Origin: Bathymodiolus brooksi
Taxonomy: Eukaryota > Mollusca > Bivalvia > Mytilida > Modiolidae
NCBI GenBank assembly: GCA_963680875.1
Contig: OY804583.1
Coordinates: forward strand, 32,291,331-32,355,330
Direction of reading: 5' to 3'
DNA: 64,000 nt
Made by a program: the position numbers and the translations under genes. How positions within the stretch are numbered: the stretch's first letter is position 1; each line of letters starts with the position of its first letter. The notes below the pieces were generated by a model that did no database searches, was not told the DNA's origin, and saw only the letters and a list, made by a program, of their open reading frames with translations. Below are positions 12,976-26,213 of the stretch, one piece after another.

Positions 12976-13503
12976 CATCTTCGCTAGCCAAGGGTTACGA
13001 TTCGGGTCCCCCTTCTCTCCACCCTTGGCGGATCTAGAATACATTTTGAAATTCGCGCGCAATGCCACCTGGTGGTTTATCGTAGTTGCGCCCCTTAGAT
13101 AGTCGTCATCGCCAGCCAATCAGAATCGTTTTGTTATACGTATGTTGGAGAGTTGAAAATGGCAGCGCCCAGTGAATAAAAACTTATTTGTGATAAATTT
13201 AATTTGGAAGCACTTACTGTCAACCAAGTGAAAGTTTCAAAGCTTTGGCAGACGGGAAAGATGTTTTCATTGGAACCAAAACGGGAAGTGGCAAATCGTT
13301 GTCATATGAGAGCATTCCGGTGCCATTTTTGTTTACATTTCGTGGATAACATGTGTTCCGTGTAAAACGTCTTCTGATTGGATACGTGTACTGGCAGCCG
13401 TAACCAATGAAATATTAAAGTGCGAATCCTCAAAATGTATTCTAGATCTGCCAAGGGTGGAGAGAAGGGGGACCCGAATCGTAACCCTTGGCTAGCGAAG
13501 ATG
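12976..13503. mobile_element. 528-bp non-autonomous transposon with 9-bp target duplication and helicase remnant
   Basis: CATCTGATC occurs immediately outside both ends (12967-12975 and 13504-13512). The ends are inverted repeats of about 80 bp beginning CATCTTCGCTAGCCAAGGG, with few mismatches. The interior holds the first part of an ORF (see next entry). It looks like an internally deleted derivative of a larger helicase-carrying DNA transposon. Confidence 0.85.
13159..13340 (+). pseudogene. 5' remnant of a RecQ-like helicase ORF inside the 528-bp element
   Basis: From the ATG at 13159 the frame reads MAAPSE, then a stop, then resumes as KFNLEALTVNQVK. After a shift it reads FKALADGKDVFIGTKTGSGK, SLSYESIPVPF. 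LTVNQ followed by a GxxTGSGKS Walker A box is the Q-motif/motif I arrangement of superfamily 2 helicases of the RecQ type. A stop and a frameshift make it non-functional, and everything after motif I is deleted. Confidence 0.65.
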
Positions 13504-13914
13504 CATCTGATCAGGTATTAAATTGCCAACCTAAAATAGTCATTTTAAATCTGTAATATATGTCACTCAGTTACTACTACAGGAGTAAGTTAATTTTGTG
13601 TTCAACAAATTTTATTTCCTCCATTCCGATATTCAGTACCAGTAGAAATTTTTTTAGGACCAGTAGATTCCTAGTGCTCGCTGGTCCTGGACCATTAAAC
13701 TTTTGGGAAATTTTTTAACCCCTGAGAATGAGTTTGAAACTTTCCATAGCCAATAAACACTACATCTAGACATTTTTATCATTTTTATGTTATTTGGTGT
13801 ATAGAATTTTATTTCCTAGATGCAGTGTTATAAACAAGAAAACAAAATACGACTGAAGTAATCTTACAAATATATCTCTTGACTTTTGCACATTGATTAA
13901 GTTTTTTTTTACAG

Positions 13915-14101
13915 ATTGACATGGATGCATCAGGATTGTATCGTTGTGCTGGTGACATTATTTACAATGATCAGGAACCTGTTCCTGGACACATCAGTGA
14001 TGTACAGTTGAAGATGTACTTAGAGACCAGTAACTTTCTACAGTATTTGAAACCACTTACTCCACAGAATCCATATTTCATTGGACAGATTCGATCTCTA
14101 T
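13915..14101 (+). CDS. SPRY gene exon 1 of those visible
   Basis: The exon follows a T-rich tract and ACAG acceptor and ends before GTAAGTTAG. It reads in phase 0 from Ile-Asp-Met and ends in phase 1. The residues ending [10 protein letters not shown] correspond to the N-terminal strand of a SPRY module and match in position the end of exon 28454-28651 (YFCVDIKNL). The ATG at 13921 could be a start, but the splice-like boundary six bases before it argues for an internal exon. Confidence 0.75.
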
Positions 14102-17100
14102 GTAAGTTAGAGGATGTGTTCAATGTACTGTGAATAAATTATTATTTGTGCTATACCAATTTTCGTGGAGAATATCAACCCATGAAATTAAGATTTCATT
14201 GAATGTTTGTCACCATATAAATACATGCTGTCTACAGGTAGGGGATCCACAAATTTATGTAGCCATGAAAATTAGTGGTGCACCGATCATCGGAAACATC
14301 AACTAATCAGTCAGACCTCATCGTACGATCCGATGATCGATTCTTAAACCTTGTGGTCGATTCTGATTCTATAGTGTCTAAAATATATATGCTTAACTTT
14401 GTTCTTTGGTTGTTGTTGTTTTTTTGTTTTTTTTGTCTCCATACTGACAAAAATATTGCAGTTTTATCCCAGCTGTTTCTTTTTTTACCCTCATAGTCAT
14501 ACTGACAAACATTTGGCAGTTTTGTCCAAGCGTACTTTTGACACTCAGTCAATACACATTTTTGGACTAGTCTATTATTTATCTACTTCCCGGAATAGTC
14601 CCTTTTATATCAGGTGTTACACATATGGAAAACGATCTTTTGTTTTGTTCTAAGTTAATGTTTACAAATTGAAAAATTGTAGTTTGTAAATATGTTATTT
14701 TATTTTATTCAAATCTTTACATTTGTCAAACACATATTTGGATTAGTCTATTATTTATCTATCTATATCAGGTGTTACACATATGGAAAATGATCTTTTG
14801 TTTTGTTCTAAGTTAATGTTTACTAATAATGGAAAAATTATAGTTTATGAATTTATGATACAATTTTATTCATATCTTTACTTTTGTCAATCATACTCTT
14901 GAAATAAAGACTATTTAATTAAATAAGTCAGTAAATACATTTAGCAGGTAATTATCACCGATGATCGATCATCGGTCGATGTTGGTATAACGATCATCGA
15001 TCTTGAAAATGTTACCGATTCCCATCACTAATGAAAATACAATATTTTGTCCAACCATGAAAATTGGTATCCACAAAATTTCATGGTTTTTTGTTTTTAT
15101 CGTCAAACCACGCAATTCAGTGCACCATGAAAAGCAGATATAACAAGAGAAGCTATGAGAAAGAATAAAAACTGCAAATTCAAATGTCAACAAACATCCC
15201 CTCTATCTGGTTATCTATCCAGCAATATGATGCCAACACTGAACAGAAATGAATAAAACGACAGTATGTTGAGACCTTTGTTTTGTTTTTTTCACAAGTT
15301 TTTTTGCACACATTTGTACATCTTACATAAATAATGTGCCATTGATTGACTTTTCCAGATTTCTAATGGTCGGAACATTCCTGTATAATAATTTTTGTTT
15401 TAAAATTTATTTTCTTACGTTTTCAGCCACAAAGAGTAAGGTAACAATAGGAATTGCTGGTCCAGACATCAAAGAGGATGCACATCCAGGAAACTGGAAC
15501 AATACCGTTGGTTATCATAGTGATACAGGAAAATGTTTTACCTCTCACAAAGAAATTGCAAACACAAATGGAGAAAAATTTGGTATCGGTATGTTATGTC
15601 ATAATCTCAGTTTTTTCTGTCTTCTGGTAGCCATCATATGGTAGATGGATTTAGATTTAAGATCAGTACCATAACCACTTCTAAAGTTTGTAAGTTAAAC
15701 TGCTGCCTGTGATGAAGTGTATTCAGTTATTAACCTTATGAAAGGCTGTCATGGTTGTGATCGTATAGTAGCTGGATTTATAACTACCTATGCAATCAGT
15801 GCCTATCACCACAAATCTCGCTCAGGTGAGGTGTACTCGATGCAACATTATGTGATAAAGTTTGTCAGTTGCTTGCGGCAGGTCTGTGGTTTTCTCTGGG
15901 TACTCCGGTTTCCTCCACCCATAAAACTGACCGCCACGAAATAACTGAAATATTGTTGAAAGTGACGTTCATCACCCTATGTATTTGAGGTGTATTTGAT
16001 ACAACTTTTTTTGTAAATGTAAATCATTAACCCACTAAATGTTTTATAAATGTAAATCATTAACCCACTAAATGATGGCAGTTGGATTTACATTTATGTA
16101 TGCAATCATTATTTACAACTACTAGAAGTTGTGACTCCTGCTTGTGGTGAAGACATGTACTTGGTACAACTTTTTGTAAATTTGATATACTCGTTTTGAA
16201 TCCAAATGCCATTATTTAGTGGGTTAGTGATTTACCTATGTAATCAGTACTTGTTGCTACTAGTGTTTGTGTGTTGAATTCCTGTCTATGGCAAGGTGTA
16301 CTTGATGCAACCTTATGTGAAAGGTTTATCAATGACCTATTGAAGAAAGTCTGTGGCTTCTATAATACTCCATTTTCCTCCACCAACAAAATTGAAAGTG
16401 GCATCAAACACCGACATTCCTAATTTTTTCAGGTTTCCATTTGTTTATTTTGTTTAATTTCATTTTCTATGCTGTGTATTTATCATTATTCATTGGGTAC
16501 CTGTCTAAATGTATGTGGTTTTCTTGGATACTATTTATACCACAAAATGCAGATTTAAACCCAAAATATGTAGTTAGCTAATTTCAAATATCAACGAAAT
16601 GAACTTCTTGTTATCTTTCAATTTACAAAAATAATATGGATTTTGATTATATATTAAAAATTATATGTGATTATGTGTTTTTGCTTTGTATTCCAGGTGA
16701 TGTATTCGGTGTTTGTGTGACACATTTTGGAAAGCAAATGTCAACTGTTACCTTTGTTAAAAATGGGACACCAGTAGCTACTAGGTACGACTAACACATA
16801 TTAGTACTCCTTACTTATATGAATTGCATTACTTCCTGAAACACAATGACTCATAATGATGTGGCTGATACTCAACCTAATAGTATTAGTTGTTTGATTA
16901 AACTGTGTAAGCATTTCTATTTATAGTATAACTACTCTCTTCATTCAGAATATCAAATGAGTCAAGAGTAACCAAACAATGTAAATATTCACGAATATGC
17001 ATTAGGCAAATGAGTAAATTATCATCGTTGTTCAGTTATGAGTGATTAATTGTTGATATTCAGAATACTATAGCTATACTTGTTTATTACATTGATTTTT

Positions 17101-20100
17101 CACTTTTGTTTGCCCTAAAACATTTCTAAAAGGAACTTGTTTTTCAATGATATTTTGGATTGTGACAGCAATGAAATAAATGATGGAAGAATCCATGTAT
17201 ATTATAGGTATCATTTTGAGCATGACCAGAGTAAATTTCTACCTACCATTACATTAGAGAATGGACCTATTGACCTTGGTATCATGTGGCCACAGGCTGT
17301 GTTTGGAAGTCCTCAGTTTGATGAAGTAAGTGAACAGTAAAACCAACTATTTATTTTTAGAATTTTGGAAAAAAACATTTTTGAGTACGTCTTTAACCAA
17401 GACCTTTAAGTCCGTCAATTTCCATCGCTGTCATTTCTGTGTTTAAAGTTTAAGGTGAAGTGGTTTGTATTGTTGTTGTGGGGTTATATATTTTTGTCCA
17501 TGATTACTGTTTATAATTTACAACTACTTTGCAATCAGTGCCTATCACCACTAAAGTCAGGAGTTTGAACCCCGTTCATGGGGAGGTGTACTCGATACAC
17601 CATTATGTGATAAAGTTTGTCAATGACTTGCGACAGGTCGGTGGTTTTCTCTGGGTACACCGGTTCCCTCCACCAATAAAACTGACCGTCGCAATATACT
17701 GTAACTGAAATTTTGTTGAAAGTGGTGTTAAACACCATAAACCAACCTATATTTTTTTTATTCCCATTAGAATTATTAAAAGCTATTAAAATGTTGTGGA
17801 CATGATCATATGGTAGATAGATTTACATTTACCTAAGTAATCATGCTTATCACTATTAAAGTTGTGATTTTTATTCTAGTCAGTGGAAACTTTATGTGAT
17901 TGAAGGTTCATCTACATGGTCAAACTTTCACTTCAAACTCACCTTTGCATCTGTTTCAAACACAAATATGACTGTCTAAACAAGTCATCAAACATGTTTG
18001 ATAGGTCCTTCAAATATTGGAGGGGATCGTCGTGGTCGTGATCGTATGGTAGTTGGATTTACAACTACCTGTGCAATCAGTGCCTATCAGCAATAAAGTT
18101 GTGAGTTCAAACCCTGTTCATGTAGAGGTGTACTTGATACAACATTATATGATAAAGTTTGTCAGTTACTTGCGACAGGTTGGTGGTTTTCTCCACTAAT
18201 AAAACTGACTGCCACGATATTACTGAAATATTGTTGAAAGTGGTGTTAAACACCATATACAAACACAAAAAAAAACAAATATTGGAGGGAGTTGGATAGA
18301 TTCTTATTTGATCATCTAAGCATATTACGCTTCAAATTCATCCCTGGTAGTGATAAAGCTTGAAGCAAATTTGAAGGTAAAATTAAATTGTGTCAGTACA
18401 GCTAAAGTTTGTTGTTGACTTGCAGCAGGCTGTAGGTTTTCGCAGATCACACCGGTTTCATCCACCATTAAATCTTTAGTGGTAATAGTCATCAACTTCA
18501 TACGTATTTATTATTAAAATGAAATATTCGATGTGTACCAGTAACCAAAGAAAAAAATTATATAATAAGAAATGACATTGTATTTCAATCTTTGTAAATC
18601 TTTATTATAGAAAAATATGTTACATTGGATGTGTGACCCATCAGTCCAGTATGACCTATCTAATAATATGTTTGTATTGAATAAACCCAAGGATAAAATC
18701 ATCAACTCAGCTCCTGTACAGAGTCCTCAACCATTGTGTTCAAGTAAGTTAAACATCTGATAATTTAAACTTCATCCTGCTTCCATCAGTTATTGTTTTA
18801 TTCAAACATATTTCTACAATTTTACTACAAGTTAAATCTGATGTGGGTGGGCATAACTAGTTGTTTAGGTTTTTGACTTTTGACCACAAACCTAAACAGC
18901 ACTGATACCCACCTCAAGTGTTAAGGTTTCCAAACACTTCTCCACCCCCACCGACCAGTTTGTTAAAACTGTCTGGGCTTTCCTCCCCCATCAAATCTGG
19001 TAAATACAATATAACTGAAAGATTGCTTAAAGTGGCAATACACACCAATAACCTAAGCCATTTTCTATGATGACCTCATTAGAATGTAAAATGGATACAA
19101 GTACATGCATTTGCTACTTGAAAAACTATTATGAAGGAAAATATTGATTCTCTATAATTTGATTATATATTATTATATATTTTAACTATTGGTATTGATA
19201 ATTGAAAACTAGATGAAGTTATGAAAAGTGAAACTGAAAACTAGATGAAGTTATGAAAAGTGAAACTGAAAACTAGATGAAATTATGAAAAGTGAACTAT
19301 TATATACAAATTACTAAGCATTCACATATAATGTTGTATTTGACTTGAATGTTTCAAACACATGCATCCATAGTTTTTAAAGAATGTCATTGGCTTTTCA
19401 TACAGATAAATTTAAACAAAAATCAATAGATAAAAAATTACTATTTTTTTTCTTGATATAAACCTTATTTTACTGTATCACAAATATCAATGATAAAAAT
19501 GTCATAGAAAGAAGAGGCTTATTAAATGAGAATAACTTCTTTTGCAGGTTTTTCCCATTTTGAGTGTATCATCAAAGAGACAACAGATGGCGCTGCAGCA
19601 TCTGTAGGGATAGGTGATTGTAGTCCACTTAAACCCTCGCCGACATGTGAGATTTTAAGGGATTTTATGACATGGACAGCAGATGGTAAAGGTTAATAAT
19701 GTAGAAGCCCCCTAGTATGGAAGGAGAGGAAAAGTAGTGGGAAATTAGGGGGGGGGGGGGGGGGGGGTGTTGAGTCTAGAGGATATAAGCATGGGCAGAA
19801 AGAACTGGTTTTAGCAGAAGTTAATACAATATCATTGAATTGATTGGATACAAATTGGATAGGCTTTTTTTTGCAACAGATCTTGTAATTGAAGGGATTG
19901 GTATGCCATTTTCTAACTTTTCCTCTCTTTCCATAGAATCTTATGTTTCACTTTCAGTGCAAGATTTTCCTAATACAGCATACAAATACAATACTCAATG
20001 TAGTTGTTGTGAGAATTACATAGTGAAAATTTACCCATACTGATTTGTAAAAGAAAATGTAGATGTCTTTTTAAAAGCTTCTGGTCCATTTGTTGTTTCA

Positions 20101-23100
20101 TAAATTCTGTAGAATCACAAAATCATTATAATATAAAGAAACATTTTTTACACAAATTATCAAATTTGATATGTTAATAATAACTGGACACCAATTAATC
20201 ATTTCAAGTAAAAAAATCTCTTTTACAAAATGCAATTAAATTTTATATCTAACCAAGTACCCAATATTACCAACACGTGAATTGTTCTAGAACGCACACA
20301 TTTTCATACGTTTGTTTTACAGATTGGTATTGACAAAAAAACTAGCTAATGCATCAAAAATAAGAAAACAAATTAATGAAAACTTTGTTTTGATCTCATG
20401 ATTTAAGTAATGTTGGTGAGATTATGTTTTGGGCAAGATACAGTTATATATCAAATTAGATACAAACTTTCTGTTGCATATTAGCATTTTGGCATCAACT
20501 TTTCTTTATTTATTATCCCCTCGCCAACGAAGTTGCGAAGGGATATAGTAACGCTACCGTCCGTCCTTCCGTCAAAGGTCAAGGTCACCTGGTCAAATTT
20601 TTACCGCATAACATCCTTGTGAACACTAGAATCAACATCCTTCAATGGATTTTGACTAACCTTGGTACATACTTAGTCTTTAGGAGAGTCTGGAACCCTA
20701 TTGATTTTCAAGGTCAAAGGTCAAGGTCACTGGTAAATTTTTTACCGTGTAACATCCTTGTGAACACTCTAGAATCAACATCTTTCAATGGATTTTTAAC
20801 AAACTTGGTACATACTTAGTCCTTAGGAGAGTCTGGAACCCTATTGATTTTCAAGGTCATAGGTCAAAGGTCACTGGGTAAATTTTTTACCGTGTAACAT
20901 CCTTGTGAACACTCTAGAATCAACATTCTTCAATGGATTTTGACCAAACTTGGTACATACATAGTCCTTAGGAGAGTCTGGAACCCTATTGATTTTCAAG
21001 GTCAAAGGTCAAGGAGTCAAATTTTTACCATGTAACATCCTTGAGAACACTAGAATCAACATCCTTCAATGGATTTTGACCAAACTTGGTACATACTTAG
21101 ACCTTAAGAGAATCTGATTTTCAAGGTCAAGGTCACAGGGTCTAATTTTTAGGCGAGGGGATACGCCACGCTTTGCATTGCCCTTGGTTTTTTTTTAAAT
21201 TTTACCTAACTTTGTAATAGTTTATAGATGTTAATCTTTCATATAAAAACCCTAAAGAAATCTTGTGTATCGAGACAAAATGAAAAGATTCATAATTAAG
21301 TGTATCACCCATGGAATTATTGGGATATTTGTGAAAATATTAAAAAAGAAAGAAATAACTTACATTTTAGTATTAACAAGCTGATTTTCTCGATTGCTGC
21401 TATTTTTAGATGAATTATCAAAGCAAATATAATTAATCATTAATTTTTTTTCTTTGACCAATAGATGGCCATCACTACAAACAACTATTAAAAAAGTGAA
21501 TTTTTAGATTCATGAAATATATGGATGTTTGATAACCTGAGATAAATTCTGTCCCTAATTGATATTTTTTAGCTAACAGATTTCAAAACAAATATAATGA
21601 ATTAAAAAAAAATTCTGTCCGTCAGCGAAATCATTTTATAACTTTTTAAAACTTGACGTCCTAAACTTAGTACTTGTTATGACTAATTTCCATCTGTTTT
21701 AATTTCATTTTGGAATAAAGGTGAGTATAAAAATTATTAATTACTTACATTTGATGTAGGCTTCTAATTCTAACACATATAGAATGTGACCTAGATTTTT
21801 ACTTTGACCTACATTGTAGAAGTTGATAAAATCTGTTAAGTTGACTTTTTACACTTTTAGAACTTGAAATAGTGTTCTAATTTGACTTACACTTTAAAAG
21901 CTTTAAGTAGAATTCTAATTCTGAGTTACACCTGCAACCTGCTTGATTTATACTTCTAATTAATTTTTCTGTTTTACCTAATTATCATTAAATTCAGAGG
22001 GTCCATCGTGGTCGTGGTCGTGATCACATGGTGGTTAGATTTACAACTACTTATGCAATAAGTGCCTATCACCACTAAAGTTGTGAGTTCAAATATCGTT
22101 CATGGCGAGGTGTATGTGATACGACATTATGTGATAAAGTTTGTCAGTGATTTGCGGCAGGTCATTGGTTTTCTCTGGGTTTCCTCCACCAATATGAAAT
22201 ATTGTTGAAAGTGGCATTAAACACCATAGCCCTAACCCATTAAATTATTTTTTCCCCCTTTTTCTCTGAATCCCAAAGAAAAGTTTTTTTATCTTGCTTT
22301 TGGGGAAAATTAACAAGAAGATCCACCATTACATGTTAATATTTAATTTAGATATTGTGATTCCAAATGTATCCAATAATAGCCCTTTGTAATATCCAGT
22401 AGAATTTATATGTAAAATAAAAACTATTAATGAAATTCTGAATGACCTATTCATTCCAGTTATATATTTTTACATGTTCTCTGACCTTGACCTCTCACAA
22501 TATTCTCATGTTGCTGATCATTCAATGACTTTGACAATCCTTGACATCTCAAGGTTCTTTTGTTCTTGAATATTCTATGACAACCTTCCATGACTAATAA
22601 TTTTATATTCTCTATATAATGATAAAAACATAGATACAGTAGAGTTTGTTTATAGTAAAGTCCAGGGGACTCTCGATCTTATTTCGTTATAGGCATCGTT
22701 CGTTATAAGAGAAATAATGTAGAATTACCTCCCCTTTTGCAAAATGATGTATTTCAAAAAAATTATTTCAAGGGATGTATAACTGTTTTGTTTGCTTTGT
22801 TTTGTTATTTTTTGACAGATAATAATGTTTTTACTTCGATGATTTTGTTGTAATAAAATATTTTCAGCGGATTTTGTTTTGTGAGTCTTTGGTTTTTTGT
22901 AACACCATTCATAATGCAAGCTATGTTGAGGAATAAATTAACGTGACCTACACTGTTAAAATATGACATTGTTTTTTCTGAATAGAGAAAAACAAAAACG
23001 AGAATTGTTGAATAAAATTTATTGATTCAGCAGTTAAAATAAAACTGATCTGATCTGATATTTTGTATCAATATCTATTACCTTTCTCTTTCTGCTAGCC

Positions 23101-26100
23101 ATACTGATTACTGAATGATCACCACGAGAATGTGTTACCATATTTATGACAATGTTTGGCTTGCAGTGTGAAAAATAACGGTAGAATTAAAATTTAAAAG
23201 CCGCTTTGTTGTTTAATTAAAGAGTCTATCATCAAAGAAAAAATAAACAATAGCGAATGAATTAATCTAACACATGGCTTTGTTTTTAATTTATTTAGCT
23301 TGTGCATCCATTCATGCGTAACTGAAGACAGGTAAACGATTTGTTTGTTCAGCAATTTTCTTGGTTATATCAGGTCAATTTTGAGTAATAAAAACGTTGT
23401 TTGGGTTTAAAATTCTCTTTGTTATAAGCCTGATTTTCGTTATAAAAAATTTGTAATAGGCCTTCAAAAATACATTGTTTAAATAGCGATTGGACCGGGG
23501 ATTTATCTTTACTTCGTTATAAGCCTGATTTCGTTACAAGCCTGTTCTTTATAAATGAACTCTACTGTATGTACTTTAGTGCACACTACACATTTCTGGA
23601 TGTTTAGATCTTTTAAGAACATTATAACTGTAAATATTTACCAACTTCTGATTCAAATGGGGTAAATTCCCTATACATATTATTGAAATATTATTTCCTA
23701 ATTGCAAAATCTATATACATGTTATATGATACACTGTAGCATGAATTAATTGAATTTTGTTTAATTTTTGTTTAATCTTAAGTGAGCAGTGAATTGCCTC
23801 AAATGTGTAATGTATTAAATGTATTATGATAGAGTAAACTTAAAACTGCAGTCAAACTTGTATATAAAGGGAACGGAAGGGACCCTGAAAATGTGTCCTT
23901 TATCAGCAGGTGCCCTTTATATACAGGTTCAAATTGTATGCGTTATTCATTACACGAAGAAAATGAAACTGCCCTTTATAGACAGTGATTTGTTATATAC
24001 AGGTGCCCTTTAAGACAGGTTTGACTGTACTCACAGTTTAATACATCATTGCTAATTCATTGTTGATTACAGACATTCCTACCCCAGCATTCCAGAGTTA
24101 AATAAATATATAAAAACTGTCATTTTTGTTTTGTTCCATAATTAATCTGTATTTAGTAGTTTCCACAACAACATTACAACACTCAAATTTTCCAATTGAC
24201 GGCTGCATTGAAAAATACATTTGACAAGTTGATATTGCCTTATGATTTTGTAAGGCGACCAGTGAAATAGGTTCATGAATTATTCATGAATTTGAAAGTT
24301 TTCAAATAAAATTTACTGATGGATGAGGAAATAGTATAATAAACTATGGTTTACCAACAATGAGATGATGAGTTTAATACAAATGTACTGCATTGTACCT
24401 TTATGATAAGTATGTCTAACAGAAACTAAAATTGTTTTGCTAACATTTACGTCTGCATGTCCCTATTCTACATTTAACAACATTTTATTATTTTAGTGAA
24501 CAAAATGGATGGCAATGACTAAGTAGGAATTGTTTACATTTAATATTTTTTTAATTTCTTTTTAGTGAACACAGTCGATGATAATGAGCGTGTTGGAATG
24601 GGAGTACATTATCGTCCAGACTCTAGAGGCAATACGTCCTTCAACGACAAAGAAGCACAACTTGTTCTATGTTTTGTTACCAAAAATACTGTTACTATCT
24701 ATGCAAAAATGATTATACAACCAGAGGGAGGCTTCTATCCTTTAGTTCTTCTCGACCAAAATTGTAAGTACTGCAGAACATGTTTAAACAGAGGGGCCGT
24801 CGTGATCATTATCGTATGGTAGTTGGATTAACAACTACTTGTGCAATCAGTGCCTACCACCATTATAGTTGTGAATTCAAATCCCACTCATGGTGAGGTG
24901 TACTCGATACAACATTATGTGATAAAGTTTGTCAGAGACTTGCAACAGGTCAGTGGTTTTCTCCGAGTACTCCAGTTTCCTACATCAATAAAACTGACCG
25001 CCATTTATATTGTTGAAAGTGGCATTAAATACCATAAACCAACTAACCATGTTTAAACAGATATGTACAAAATTAACATAAGGACTACATGTAATGTTTC
25101 CTGGAAATTTGCTGGTTTTTTTTTTCAGTTTATCAGTGGTTTGGTTAAAAAACACAATTATACCTGATTGTACAGTAAAGCACAATGTACAAAATGTACT
25201 TTATAAATGACTGATTTATATAAGAACAATAGAAATTGAAAATAAAATTTATCATAACAATAGGAGGTCTTTGTAAGTGTTGTATTAACATATGGGTTAT
25301 GTATATTTGATGCTACATTTCAGTAATATGTCGGTCACTGACAAACTTTATCATATAAAAATGTATCAAGTACAGCTTTCCAGGGGTTAGAAACAAAATG
25401 TCAGATTTTGTGGAGATAGGCACTGATTACATAGGTAGATGTTATTCCAACTACCATACAATCACAGCCATGATGACCCCCCCCCACCCCCCCCCCCCCC
25501 CCCCCCCCCATCTCTTGACATATTGTTTAAAGATTAAGTATTCTACATGGTGGTTCCTGCTCTTGATACATATTAACATCATATATGTTTTCCCATTATA
25601 TTCCCGGTATTTGATCCATCCAATTCTTTTGTGCCTAGGCTGTCAGCGTGTCAATGAAAAAACTAAATAGGACAGTATTCACCCTTGTCTGTAAACATTT
25701 CTTTAACATTCTTGTTCAAATATATATGTATATATACATTGTATATATAATTCAATTTGATTTGAATACTGCAATCTGATTACCTGATCCGCTTGGAGAA
25801 AATTTTGGTTATATTCGATAACCTGGGTTGGTATTGTGACGTCACCAACATATTCATTTTCCAACGACAAATTCAAATAGTCACATGAAATAATCGTAAT
25901 TAACATCACGGAATCATTAAATTTTGTTGTTAAAATTAAATTTTACGGAATATTTGAAATTTTTGGACAGGTTATACATGGATAACCTGGTTTGGTATAG
26001 TTTACGCTTCTCATAAACTGCTTCGTGGTTTATTAAGTGTAAGCTGACCCAAACCAGGTTATATCGTATAACCTGTTCAAAAATTTCAAATATTCCTTAA

Positions 26101-26178
26101 ATATATAATATATATTTTGCTATAAATGCAAATTTGAACAAGAATGTTAAAGAAATGTCTTATATATATAATTTCTTT

Positions 26179-26213
<35 letters not shown>

